From Bacteroidales bacterium (GTDB lineage Bacteria > Bacteroidota > Bacteroidia > Bacteroidales > JACABE01): a stretch of DNA of 64,000 bases. A program made the translations under genes and the position numbers. The notes under the pieces were generated by a model. That model did not search any database and was not told the DNA's origin. It saw nothing but the letters and a program-made list of their open reading frames with translations. Below are positions 1 to 9,712 of this stretch, in pieces (the first letter of the stretch is position 1; each line of letters opens with the position of its first letter). The DNA is taken from assembly GCA_023251515.1 (NCBI GenBank), contig JAHEYQ010000008.1, positions 33,290 through 97,289 on the forward strand. Direction: 5' to 3'.

Positions 1-1335
1 ACCAATACAATTGTTACCGATATGAGAATGAATGTTGTATGCAAAATCGAGTATTGTAGATTTTACTGGAAGAGTTTTCATTTCACCTTTAGGAGTAAAA
101 ACAAAAATTTCTTCAGCAAAAAGATTTAATTTAAAATCATCAAGAAAATCAAGGGCGTTTGAATCCGGGCTTTGAAGTATCTCTTTAATTTTATTTAACC
201 AGTCATCCAAACCGGTAACTTGTTTTTGAGAGTCTTTGTTAGTATCCGTTTCTTTATATCGCCAATGAGCTGCATAACCTTTTTCAGCTATTTCATCCAT
301 TCGCTTAGATCTTATCTGAACTTCTACCCATTTGCCAGAATGACTCATAACTGTAGTGTGAAGAGCCTCGTAACCATTGGCTTTTGGTATTGAAATCCAA
401 TCGCGTAATCTATCTGGGTTGGGTCTGTAAAAATCTGTAACTATTGTATATACATTCCAGCTATCTGATTTTTCATTTTCATAAGGTGTGTCTATAATAA
501 TTCTGATGGCAAACAAATCAAATACTTCTTCAAAAGGGATTTCCTTTTTCTGCATTTTACCCCAAATAGAATAAATTGATTTAGCTCTTCCGGTTATTGT
601 GAATTCAATCCCTTTTTCTGATAAAGCCTTTTTTATTGGATATATAAATTTGCTTATAAATCGAGCTCTTTCTTCTTCCGATTCTTTTAATTTATTCGAG
701 ATTGCATTGTATATTGAAGGTTCTGTGTATTTTAAAGATAAGTCTTCGAGTTCACTTTTAATTGCATGTAATCCCAATCGATGTGCCAAAGGTGCGTATA
801 AATAAATCGTTTCTGATGCAATTTTCAATTGTTTGTCTTTTGGCATCGAATCTAAAGTGCGCATATTATGTAGCCTGTCAGCTAATTTAATCAAAATAAC
901 TCTTACATCATCAGAAAGTGTAAGCAGCATTTTTTTGAAATTCTCCGCTTGTATTGAAAGAGTTGATTGGTCGAAAATTCCTTCAATTTTCGTAAGTCCG
1001 TCAATGATTTTCGCAATTTTACTTCCAAATATTGATTCAATATCCGACAGTGTATAATCAGTATCTTCCACCACATCATGCAATAAGGCACAAATTACAG
1101 AAGTGGTTCCCAACCCAATTTCCTGAACTACAATGTGGGCAACTTCAAGTGGGTGATAAATATAGGGTTCGCCGGTTTTACGGCGCATATCTTTATGAGC
1201 ATTAACAGCCAGATTAAATGCTTTTCGTATTATTTTCTTATCTTCGGGGCTGATATTTGAACGCCATACATTAAATATGTTGCGATAACGTTTTAAAATT
1301 TCTTTTTTTTCAGCTTCTTCGTCGATAATATACAT
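1..1335 (-). CDS. RelA/SpoT family (p)ppGpp synthetase/hydrolase, partial (C-terminal part runs off the window start)
   Basis: Minus-strand reading from ATG at 1335 (MYIIDEEAEKKEI...), HD-domain motif ALLHDVVEDTDYT near 1040-1100; open to the window edge. Confidence 0.85.
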   Translation of the reverse strand, partial: MYIIDEEAEKKEILKRYRNIFNVWRSNISPEDKKIIRKAFNLAVNAHKDMRRKTGEPYIYHPLEVAHIVVQEIGLGTTSVICALLHDVVEDTDYTLSDIESIFGSKIAKIIDGLTKIEGIFDQSTLSIQAENFKKMLLTLSDDVRVILIKLADRLHNMRTLDSMPKDKQLKIASETIYLYAPLAHRLGLHAIKSELEDLSLKYTEPSIYNAISNKLKESEEERARFISKFIYPIKKALSEKGIEFTITGRAKSIYSIWGKMQKKEIPFEEVFDLFAIRIIIDTPYENEKSDSWNVYTIVTDFYRPNPDRLRDWISIPKANGYEALHTTVMSHSGKWVEVQIRSKRMDEIAEKGYAAHWRYKETDTNKDSQKQVTGLDDWLNKIKEILQSPDSNALDFLDDFKLNLFAEEIFVFTPKGEMKTLPVKSTILDFAYNIHSHIGNNCIG

Positions 1336-1420
1336 AAATTCTTGTAGTTATAAATTGATAAATAAGTAAACAAATATAATGTTTTTTTAAGATTTTTGTT
1401 GATTTATTTTTATAAAAACA

Positions 1421-1455
1421 AAAAAAGCCATTTCTATAAAAGAAATGACTTTTTA
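1421..1455 (-). terminator. Hairpin AAAAAAGCCATTTCT-ataaa-AGAAATGACTTTTT
   Basis: Inverted repeat followed by T run, downstream of the 1476-3458 CDS. Confidence 0.6.
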
Positions 1456-1475
1456 AATTACAAATTGTTTAATTA

Positions 1476-3458
1476 TCAGAATAAAGTAACATGACCACAA
1501 AATTCTTTTTCAACACCATATTTTTGTTTAAATCGAATATAATAAACATAAACACCACTTGGAACAAATTCTCCGGTATTGTTTAATTTTCCATTCCAAC
1601 CTGCATCCATATCTTTGGTTTCAAAAATAACTTTTCCCCAACGATCATAAATCAGCATTTCGTATTTTTCATTATCAATACCAATTCCTTTTGCTTTAAA
1701 AGTTGTGTTTTCAATATTAATACTATTAGGACTAAATGCATTTGGAATATAGAAAGCATAAGGATTTTCTATAATTACCGAATGATGAATAGAATCTCTG
1801 CAACCAAATGTTGATTGAACATACAACCATATAATATATTCACCTACACCATTATAAGTATGTGCTGGTGATTGTAAAGCTGATGTATTATTTGGAGCAA
1901 AAGATTCGCCGAAAGTCCATTTCCAGATATCTGCATTGGTAGATTGATCTACAAAATTAATGGTAGGATTTTCTGTTGTTGCTTTATTTGGATCAGCCAT
2001 AAATTGAGCACTAGGAACAGCATGAATATTTACAAAAGCTGAATCTGAGTCTTTACAACCATTTATATCAGTTGCATTTACCCAAAACAAAGTTGTTGCA
2101 GGAGGCGAAACTATAATTACATCGCCGGTATTCCCGTTACTCCATTGATATGTATCGCTTGCGGAGCCATTTAAAACACTTAATTGCGCAGTTTTTCCGG
2201 CACAAATATCTACATCATTTATGGTAATATTTGGATTAGGATTAACTGTTACTGTGGTTGTTGTCGAATCAACACAATTTTGAGCACTGATTCCAATCAC
2301 TTTATATGTTGTTGTTAATGATGGGCTTACTTTTATCTGAGGTGTATTAAAACCATTACTCCATAAATAAGTAGCAGCACCACTTGCTGTAATTGTAGCG
2401 GAGTCTAAAGCACATATTGCAGCGCTTGTAGCAGTAACAACAGGTTTTGGATTAACTGTTATAAATGTTGTTGTTGTATCTTTACAACCAAATGTAGTTG
2501 TACCAATAACGGTATAATTTGTAGAAACTGTTGGGCTTACATTTAATGGATTTGCTGTTCCACCTGGACTCCAAACATAAGTATTTGCTCCTGATGCCAA
2601 GAGGGATGCAGATTGACCAATACAAATGGTATCAGCATTTAAAGTTAAATTTGGCTTTGGATGAATTATTGCTGTAGTAACATCTTCTTGACTAAATGTA
2701 CTCCCAACAATTGTTATCACAGAATAATCTCCTGAATTAGCTGTGGTAGCATTCGGTATAACTGGGTTTTGTAAAGAAGAAGAAAAATTGTTTGGACCAG
2801 ACCAATAATATTGGGGGTTTGGTGATGGAGATGAAGCAGTTAGCTTAAGCGTATCTCCTTCACAAATTGGTCCATTGTTTAAAGCGTCTGGATTGCAACC
2901 ACTTGCGCCATTTCCTGAAATTTGGGAAAATGAAATATCGCATGCTTGATTAGAATAATTTGTTATTAATAAAATATAATATTGTCCTACTTGAGCATTG
3001 GGAATATAACACCATTCTTGCCAACTAGGATCATAACTGCAATCAATTGTATTTAGAGTTGGATAACCTCCTCCCGGTCCCGAAGCATGATGAGAACCAG
3101 GTGATGGTGTAGAGCCAGTTAATAATGCAGTACATGCATTTGCTACCGGAGCAGGAAATGGTCCCCAACAAATAAAATCTATATCTCTTTGAGGTGTTGT
3201 ATGCATTTCAATATTAATATCACCACTTTGAGTTATTTGCATATAGTACCATGCAGGATTAGGAGTTGTGCCAAGACAACCATAATTTGGTCCAGGTTGA
3301 CCAGTTGTAGCAGGACTACTTACTCCAGCAGGAAAAGTAAATAATGAATTTCCACTACAGGATAATGTAGCCCCATTACATAAACTTCCTTGTGCTTTTG
3401 TTAAAAATGGAGTTATTAGCAAGCTGAAAATAAAAGAAATAACTATAAATTTTTTCAT
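1476..3458 (-). CDS. Secreted protein with Ig/PKD-like repeats and gliding-motility-type (T9SS type B) C-terminal domain
   Basis: Signal peptide; repeated NPKPxVT...CxGxxxxLxASGAxTYxWS units; C-term YAFYIPNAFSPNS...YDRWGKVIFETKDMDAGWNGK...VPSGVYVYYIRFK. Confidence 0.85.
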   Translation of the reverse strand: MKKFIVISFIFSLLITPFLTKAQGSLCNGATLSCSGNSLFTFPAGVSSPATTGQPGPNYGCLGTTPNPAWYYMQITQSGDINIEMHTTPQRDIDFICWGPFPAPVANACTALLTGSTPSPGSHHASGPGGGYPTLNTIDCSYDPSWQEWCYIPNAQVGQYYILLITNYSNQACDISFSQISGNGASGCNPDALNNGPICEGDTLKLTASSPSPNPQYYWSGPNNFSSSLQNPVIPNATTANSGDYSVITIVGSTFSQEDVTTAIIHPKPNLTLNADTICIGQSASLLASGANTYVWSPGGTANPLNVSPTVSTNYTVIGTTTFGCKDTTTTFITVNPKPVVTATSAAICALDSATITASGAATYLWSNGFNTPQIKVSPSLTTTYKVIGISAQNCVDSTTTTVTVNPNPNITINDVDICAGKTAQLSVLNGSASDTYQWSNGNTGDVIIVSPPATTLFWVNATDINGCKDSDSAFVNIHAVPSAQFMADPNKATTENPTINFVDQSTNADIWKWTFGESFAPNNTSALQSPAHTYNGVGEYIIWLYVQSTFGCRDSIHHSVIIENPYAFYIPNAFSPNSINIENTTFKAKGIGIDNEKYEMLIYDRWGKVIFETKDMDAGWNGKLNNTGEFVPSGVYVYYIRFKQKYGVEKEFCGHVTLF

Positions 3459-3460
3459 GA

Positions 3461-3868
3461 TTATTTTTCTTTATGATTTAATAAATAATCGCTTTTTTGA
3501 GTAGCATTCCAATTATAATTTGTTGCTAATGTCATCTTTTTAATATTAGCCATAAAGTGACGAAATTCGTCAGTTTTATATTTCTCTGGTACAGCAATCA
3601 TTGCAGCGTTTTCCTTAATATTATACAAAGTTATTCTTGTGCTGAAAACATCTTGTTCGAGAAAATAATTTTTGAAATACACTTTTTCGAATTCTGAAGG
3701 CAGTTGAGTTAAATCAACTTTAAAATAATTGGTATCATTTACCGTATATGAAACCAAACAAAATGTGCCCCAATAATCAGTTACCGGCTTATTTTGTGCT
3801 TCTTGTGAAAAAGAAATTTTTGTTATAATCACAAAAAATAATAAAACAAAGAGATTTAGTTTTTTCAT
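3461..3868 (-). CDS. Hypothetical secreted protein
   Basis: ORF with signal peptide immediately downstream of... and co-directional with neighbouring T9SS genes; no family recognised. Confidence 0.6.
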   Translation of the reverse strand: MKKLNLFVLLFFVIITKISFSQEAQNKPVTDYWGTFCLVSYTVNDTNYFKVDLTQLPSEFEKVYFKNYFLEQDVFSTRITLYNIKENAAMIAVPEKYKTDEFRHFMANIKKMTLATNYNWNATQKSDYLLNHKEK

Positions 3869-3957
3869 TTATATATTGAATTAATTGTTTTTTAAAAATT
3901 GAATTGCAAAGCTAAGACATATTTATATATTAATGCGTTGCCCGATAATTTTATTTT

Positions 3958-6294
3958 TTAATGCTTTATTAGTATTTTTTTGACAAGCATTATCACATTA
4001 TCCTCATTTCTATTTATATATCCAATTTTACAGCTATAAAATCCTTGTTTGAACTTTTTTGTATTTATACAAATATCCTCATTATTATCTGCTTTTTGAT
4101 CGAAAACTAATTGTCCGTAAGTATTATAAATACTAACAGATGTAAATCTGACAGATTTACTTTTGTTTTTTATAATAAATGAATCATCACATGGTATTGG
4201 ATAAACTTCAAAATCAACATATTTGTTGGACGATTCGTTCTGAACATCGGTATTTAATGGGCTGCCTTTAAAAAAAGAAATTCCGCCGGCTGCATTGGCT
4301 ACAAATGCATCCAAATAATTATCGTTATTGATATCTGCAACTGCAATCGCTGTTCTAGTACCTTCATCAATTTTATATTTAGTTGCTGATTGCACAAATT
4401 TCAATGTATCTGCCAATAAAAAATCAGCATTTAGATTATTATCAATATTTTTGTAATACAATATTTTACCATCCTCATTACCAACAAATAAGCGGGTTTC
4501 TCCTGTGGATGTTCTGAAAAAACAGGGAGCACTGTATCCATAATTGGATAAATCATAATTTGTGATATCAATACCTCCCAAGCTATCGGTTATTAGTGTA
4601 AATATCGGATTTGTTGAATTTCCTGTATTTTTATAATAATTCAGATTGCCTTTGCGGGCAATAATATTGTTTGATGCATCTTTCCAGAAATTCTGACGCT
4701 CGCCGATTATCAAATCAAAAAGTCCGTCTTTATTCAAATCGAAAAGTTGTGGTGTGCTGAATTCTCCAACGTCAATATTCTGATAATTAACCTGTGACAA
4801 TACAAAAACCGGATTTGAAACGCTGGAATTATTCGTAAAAAGTAATAGTTTCCCATCTGAATTCCCAATTATCATTTCGGCTTTACCGTCATTATTAATA
4901 TCAGCGAAACCTGGATAAACTGCATGCAAATGTAATGCAGAAATATTGGCAAAGTCACGGGTTTTTAGCTTGAAAACCGGATTCGTGATTGTACCTTCAT
5001 TTTTAAAATAGGCAAGTTTTGAAACAAAAACAGATTGCAAAAAACCTCCTTGCATGTAGGATGTATCTCTGTACCCGATATTTCCAACAAACAAATCTTT
5101 CAATCCGTCATTATCAATATCAAATAAAACAGGATAAGCACCAGTGCCAAAATCGAGCATTTTGTTTTGCAGAAAATCAGGTTGTTGAAATTGAAACGAT
5201 GGCAATGTATTGGTACCGATATTTTTATAATACCAATTGCTATTAAAAGATTCAGCTGTGGTTAAACCCGGATCGAAGCTTGAAACCAACAAGTCTTTTT
5301 TGCCATCATTGTTTACATCAAGATAATTGGCAATTGGAAAGGAATATAAGTTAATGGGTTTGTTTGTGGTAGGAAACAAGGTGTCTTGTGAAAGCATTTT
5401 TGCTTTTGTAAGCGTACCACTATTAGTTAGTTTTATCAGATTTGCATAGTCCACATCTCCTATTACCATATCTTTTAAACCATCACCATTAAAATCTTCA
5501 GCCAATAATGTAGAACCCGAATGTTTAAAGTTTTTTTTCTGAGGCGATTTGCTTCCGTTCAAACAAGTATCTAGCAATAATACATTTGAACCTTCGTCTT
5601 CGGCAAAACAACCCCAACTTTCATCTTCCAACTGAAAATCGAGAGAATCAGGTATGCCATATTTTTCTATACTGAGATTTTTATGATAATTGACAAACTT
5701 ACCCAATACCCAAAAGTTAAGTATGTCTTTGTCGCCATCGTTATCAATATCGCTTATGGCAGGATAATCTTCTGATAAGCAGAAAAGATTGGTGTAATTG
5801 CCATTATATGAAGACAATATAGGTTCTTTAACCAATAAAAATGAAAGTGTATTTGTTGTTATATTTTTATAAACCTTTATTCCACCATTTGAATACGTAA
5901 AAATATCTTCTTTTCCATCATTATTATAATCTATCAATTGCATCCAGCTGTTAATTTCAGGGAAAAGTACCGAATATTGAGGAGCAAATGTATAAACAAC
6001 ACTATCTGTTATTCCGGTATTAAGAAAACAGCTTAACCTGTTTCCGATTTTATCGAAAACTACCAGATCTTTTATTCCATCCTGATTTAAATCTATACCC
6101 GAAAACTGGCAATTGCTCATTCCTCCGGCAAATGGAAACTGATATGAATTCCCTGTGCTGTCTTTTACTACAATACTATTATCTTTTACAAAAGCATAAT
6201 CGTTGGTTTGCGACCAAACAATATTAGAAAAGATTGTCAGAAGACAAAAAGAAATAAATTTAAATAATACGATAAGATGTTTGATCTTTTTCAA
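3958..6294 (-). CDS. FG-GAP/VCBS repeat beta-propeller protein with T9SS type A sorting domain
   Basis: Many DxNxDGxxDLxxG repeats; C-term FEVYPIPCDDSFIIKN...VSIYNTYGQLVFDQ...FKQGFYSCKI. Confidence 0.85.
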   Translation of the reverse strand: MKKIKHLIVLFKFISFCLLTIFSNIVWSQTNDYAFVKDNSIVVKDSTGNSYQFPFAGGMSNCQFSGIDLNQDGIKDLVVFDKIGNRLSCFLNTGITDSVVYTFAPQYSVLFPEINSWMQLIDYNNDGKEDIFTYSNGGIKVYKNITTNTLSFLLVKEPILSSYNGNYTNLFCLSEDYPAISDIDNDGDKDILNFWVLGKFVNYHKNLSIEKYGIPDSLDFQLEDESWGCFAEDEGSNVLLLDTCLNGSKSPQKKNFKHSGSTLLAEDFNGDGLKDMVIGDVDYANLIKLTNSGTLTKAKMLSQDTLFPTTNKPINLYSFPIANYLDVNNDGKKDLLVSSFDPGLTTAESFNSNWYYKNIGTNTLPSFQFQQPDFLQNKMLDFGTGAYPVLFDIDNDGLKDLFVGNIGYRDTSYMQGGFLQSVFVSKLAYFKNEGTITNPVFKLKTRDFANISALHLHAVYPGFADINNDGKAEMIIGNSDGKLLLFTNNSSVSNPVFVLSQVNYQNIDVGEFSTPQLFDLNKDGLFDLIIGERQNFWKDASNNIIARKGNLNYYKNTGNSTNPIFTLITDSLGGIDITNYDLSNYGYSAPCFFRTSTGETRLFVGNEDGKILYYKNIDNNLNADFLLADTLKFVQSATKYKIDEGTRTAIAVADINNDNYLDAFVANAAGGISFFKGSPLNTDVQNESSNKYVDFEVYPIPCDDSFIIKNKSKSVRFTSVSIYNTYGQLVFDQKADNNEDICINTKKFKQGFYSCKIGYINRNEDNVIMLVKKILIKH

Positions 6295-6321
6295 ATTTGA
6301 AAAGATTTTGATTGTAATAAT

Positions 6322-6969
6322 TTACATGGATTCAATCATTGCTTTTACAATATTTTCGGCACCAACGGCTATTTGCGACATTGTTGCATCCAACATATAG
6401 CAAGGTGTTGAAAAAACTTTTAGCTTACTGTCTTTTACCACTTCGCCATGATTAGATGTGATGTGATGAGCTCCGGTTTTTTCAAGATTTTTTGCTGTAT
6501 CGGCATCATTACCTATGGTAACATCCACATTTTTGAGAATACTGGCAATTACTGCCGGTGCAATACACAATGCCCCGACAGGTTTATTGGCTTCAACCAT
6601 CGTTTTAACTGCTTTTTCCACTTCTTTATTTACCTTGCATTCGCCACCTTTAAAAGCAAAATCGGAAAGATTTTTGGCTGCACCGAAACCGCCCGGAAAA
6701 ATAATGGCATCATAATCAGCTGCATTAAATTCTGATAATGCTTTAATATTACCGCGGGCAATGCGTGCTGATTCTACCAGCACATTGCGTTTTTCGGCAC
6801 TTACTTCGCCGGTTAAGTGATTGATTACATGATATTGTTCGATGTCGGGTGCAAATATCTGATATGTGCAATTATTTCTGTCGATTGCTAAAAGCGTTAA
6901 AACGGCTTCATGGATTTCGGCACCATCGTAAACACCGCATCCTGATAATACTACTGCAAATGTTTTCAT
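6322..6969 (-). CDS. elbB: Isoprenoid biosynthesis glyoxalase ElbB (DJ-1/PfpI superfamily)
   Basis: MKTFAVVLSGCGVYDGAEIHEAVLTLLAIDR... IFPGGFGAAKNLSDFA ... GALCIAPAV. Confidence 0.9.
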   Translation of the reverse strand: MKTFAVVLSGCGVYDGAEIHEAVLTLLAIDRNNCTYQIFAPDIEQYHVINHLTGEVSAEKRNVLVESARIARGNIKALSEFNAADYDAIIFPGGFGAAKNLSDFAFKGGECKVNKEVEKAVKTMVEANKPVGALCIAPAVIASILKNVDVTIGNDADTAKNLEKTGAHHITSNHGEVVKDSKLKVFSTPCYMLDATMSQIAVGAENIVKAMIESM

Positions 6970-6991
6970 TATTATTAACTGATTAATTGAA

Positions 6992-8560
6992 TTAGTTTTT
7001 TCTGCGTTGATAATCTATTGAATAATGCAATCCTATACTTTCTTTACGGTCCTGTGCCATTTTTATTATCAGATAGCCGATATTTATTAAATTGCGAAGT
7101 TCGCAGAGTTTTACGGTTAGTATTGATTTATCATAAAGCTCTTCTGTTTCATTATAAAGCAATTCCAAACGATCGAAAGCTCTTTTTAAACGCAAATCGG
7201 AACGGACTATTCCAACGTAATTCGACATGATTAATTGCAATTCTTTTAAAGATTGGGTAATTAATACCATTTCTTCGTTCAGCACCATACCTTCGGCATT
7301 CCAGTCGGGTATTTCGTTGCAATAATCTATGTTGTTTATTTTTTTCAGGGCATCAATACTGGCTCTGTGCGAAAACACCAGAGATTCTAACAAGGAATTG
7401 GAAGCAAGCCGGTTGGCTCCGTGCAAACCAGTTGATGCACATTCGCCTGAAGCATAAAGATTTTGAATTGAACTACGTGCCCATTCGTCAACTTTTATAC
7501 CACCACAGTTGTAATGTGCCGATGGCACAACGGGTATCATATCGCGGGTGATATCTATACCTATGCTGAGGCATTTGGCATAAATTGTAGGAAAATGGTC
7601 TAATAGCTTGCTTTTTTCTATATGGCGCGCATCGAGATATACATAATCCCAACCGTTTTTCTTCATTTCGCTGTCGATTGCTCTGGCAACAATATCGCGT
7701 GAAGCCAACGAACCTCTTTCGTCGTACTTTTGCATAAATTCTTTGCCGTCCTGAGTTTTAAGAATAGCTCCCGAACCTCTTAATGCTTCGGTAATCAAAA
7801 ACGATGGTTTTTCGTTCGGATTGTACAATGAGGTTGGATGAAACTGAACAAACTCCATGTTTTCTACTTTGCCTTTTGCTCTGTAAACCATTGATATTCC
7901 ATCACCAGTTGAAATTACGGGATTGGTTGTGGTATTGTAAACATTTCCGTTTCCACCGGTTGCAATTAGGGTTACTTTAGAAAGGTAAGTATGTATTTCG
8001 TGTGTTTTTTCGTTCAAAACGTAGGCACCAAAGCATTTAATATCGTTTGTACGTCTGTTTACTTCAATACCCAAATGATGTTGTGTAATAATATCGACTG
8101 TAAAATGATTTTCGAGCATTTCGATATTGGGGTGATTTTTAACGTTTTCGAGGAGTGCTCGTTCTATTTCGTTGCCGGTATTATCTTTATGATGCAGCAC
8201 TCGATATTCAGAATGTCCGCCTTCTTTAGCCAAATCGTATTTTCCGGCAGCATTTTTATCGAAATTGGCACCCCATTCTATAAGTTCTTTCACACGATCG
8301 GTTGACTCGGTAATGGTAATGCGTACAATATTTATATCCGAAAGTTCATCGCCGGCTCTCATGGTATCGGCTATATGTTTTTCGTAAGTATCGGGTGTGT
8401 ACATAACGGCAGCAATGCCACCCTGAGCGTATTTGGTAGAACCTTCGTCGGCTTTGGCTTTGGTTATAATGCACACTTTGCCGTAGTCGGCCACTTTAAG
8501 TGCAAAACTTAATCCTGCTATACCCGAACCTATTACCAGAAAATCTACTTGTTTTCTCAT
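6992..8560 (-). CDS. nadB: L-aspartate oxidase
   Basis: FAD motif VIGSGIAGLSFALKVA; KYAQGGIAAV; VPSAHYNCGGIKVDEWARSSIQNLYASGECASTGLHGANRLASNSLLE. Confidence 0.93.
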   Translation of the reverse strand: MRKQVDFLVIGSGIAGLSFALKVADYGKVCIITKAKADEGSTKYAQGGIAAVMYTPDTYEKHIADTMRAGDELSDINIVRITITESTDRVKELIEWGANFDKNAAGKYDLAKEGGHSEYRVLHHKDNTGNEIERALLENVKNHPNIEMLENHFTVDIITQHHLGIEVNRRTNDIKCFGAYVLNEKTHEIHTYLSKVTLIATGGNGNVYNTTTNPVISTGDGISMVYRAKGKVENMEFVQFHPTSLYNPNEKPSFLITEALRGSGAILKTQDGKEFMQKYDERGSLASRDIVARAIDSEMKKNGWDYVYLDARHIEKSKLLDHFPTIYAKCLSIGIDITRDMIPVVPSAHYNCGGIKVDEWARSSIQNLYASGECASTGLHGANRLASNSLLESLVFSHRASIDALKKINNIDYCNEIPDWNAEGMVLNEEMVLITQSLKELQLIMSNYVGIVRSDLRLKRAFDRLELLYNETEELYDKSILTVKLCELRNLINIGYLIIKMAQDRKESIGLHYSIDYQRRKN

Positions 8561-8731
8561 TTTACAAATTTTAGGTTACAAAAATACAAAATCATAATGT
8601 ATTTGAAGCCATTTATTATGATTTATAAGCCAAGGAAGATTGAGCCTGCAAATCAATTTGAATGGGATGGGTTTTTAGGATATACTAGTGAATGTTAAAC
8701 ACTACCTTTCATCTACTTATATTTGATTTCT

Positions 8732-9220
8732 TCACCAACTTATCGGTAAATTAGTCTGAGCCATTAAGTCATAATATGGTAACTCTATATATCCAATTAA
8801 AACTAGCAATGTTATAAATATACTTATTCCTAAAATTATTCGAATCCATAATTTTAATTTCTTTCCAAGTATAGGTATTGTAATAGGAATGTAAAATGGC
8901 AAAAGGATTGCCGAAGTAATTGGACTCCAACCTTCATCATTATACGCATCACTAGCTGAAAATAAGCAACTCACAGTTAATGTTGCAAACATAATGATAA
9001 ATAATTTTTGCATTTTTATTTTGTTTGCATCCTTGTCTATAATTTTAAAATACAAAAAGGAAAACAAAAAAGGTAGAATTGATAACGGCGTCAAAACGAT
9101 ATATGAACATAGAAGTCTATATGAAAATGGGGGAGGTTTATAACCTTCTATCTTTTCCGCATAAAGCAAACAAAAACTAAAAAAAAATAATATAAAAATA
9201 ATTAGACTTTTCTTATTCAT
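8732..9220 (-). CDS. Hypothetical membrane protein located downstream of repeat copy A
   Basis: 162-aa ORF with several hydrophobic segments; start codon abuts the inverted repeat. Confidence 0.55.
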   Translation of the reverse strand: MNKKSLIIFILFFFSFCLLYAEKIEGYKPPPFSYRLLCSYIVLTPLSILPFLFSFLYFKIIDKDANKIKMQKLFIIMFATLTVSCLFSASDAYNDEGWSPITSAILLPFYIPITIPILGKKLKLWIRIILGISIFITLLVLIGYIELPYYDLMAQTNLPISW

Positions 9221-9247
9221 TTTATTGTTTATTCATTTATTTTTCTA

Positions 9248-9255
9248 CAAAAATA
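9248..9255 (-). promoter_or_regulatory. Bacteroidota-type -7 motif TATTTTTG in repeat copy A, reading toward 8732-9220
   Basis: Matches TAnnTTTG with TTG 21 nt upstream. Confidence 0.5.
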
Positions 9256-9313
9256 CAAATTTTTATAAACCAAACCCAACAGGTTTCAAAAACCTGTTAG
9301 GTTGAGGTTTTGT

Positions 9314-9400
9314 TTAGGCTTTCTGCATTTCGAAGCCAACCCGCCTTCCACAATTTTCAGCAAAACAGTGGTAAACGTTGATTTTTGCTTCCTGTTTCAT
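9314..9400 (-). CDS. Putative 28-aa small ORF inside repeat copy A (MKQEAKINVYHCFAENCGRRVGFEMQKA)
   Basis: ATG-to-stop frame preserved in both repeat copies with one substitution; translation not demonstrated. Confidence 0.25.
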   Translation of the reverse strand: MKQEAKINVYHCFAENCGRRVGFEMQKA

Positions 9401-9655
9401 CAAGGGAAAATTAAATCAATTAAAAAGGGGTTCTTAAAATTAGATTCTTTTATGCAAGCAAGATTTTAAATTTGAAGTTTAACAAATCAAAAGAAATTTT
9501 CAGAAGTCCCCCTAAAAAAAACTTCCATTAAATTCCCTCTTTACCACTCGCAAAACAATAAAAACGAATTTAATCTTTTGAAATACAATATCTCAACATT
9601 AAATCGGGAACGTACTATTACAAATCGGGAGCCTTCATCACCCAAATAGATGAAA

Positions 9656-9690
9656 TAAAAAAGCCGGAAACAATTTCTTGCTTCCGGCCA
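9656..9690 (-). terminator. Nuo operon terminator hairpin GCCGGAAGCAAGAAATTGTTTCCGGC-TTTTTT
   Basis: Stem-loop plus T run on the minus strand just after the nuoN stop. Confidence 0.8.
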
Positions 9691-9712
9691 ATACAAATAT
9701 ATTCATTAAAAA

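Larger units (their letters stand above)
9221..9640 (-). repeat. Dispersed repeat copy A (inverted relative to copy B at about 25850-26260); near-identical core 9241-9463
   Basis: Reverse complement of 9241-9463 matches 26018-26240 base for base with a single mismatch on direct reading; more diverged similarity continues on both sides. Confidence 0.95.

Noticed and set aside
599-1091. Small plus/minus ORFs (599-805, 833-1057, 903-1091)
   Set aside because: Overlap the RelA/SpoT coding frame; antisense or alternate-frame artefacts
5019-6735. Plus-strand ORFs inside the FG-GAP and elbB genes
   Set aside because: Antisense to well supported genes with no family resemblance
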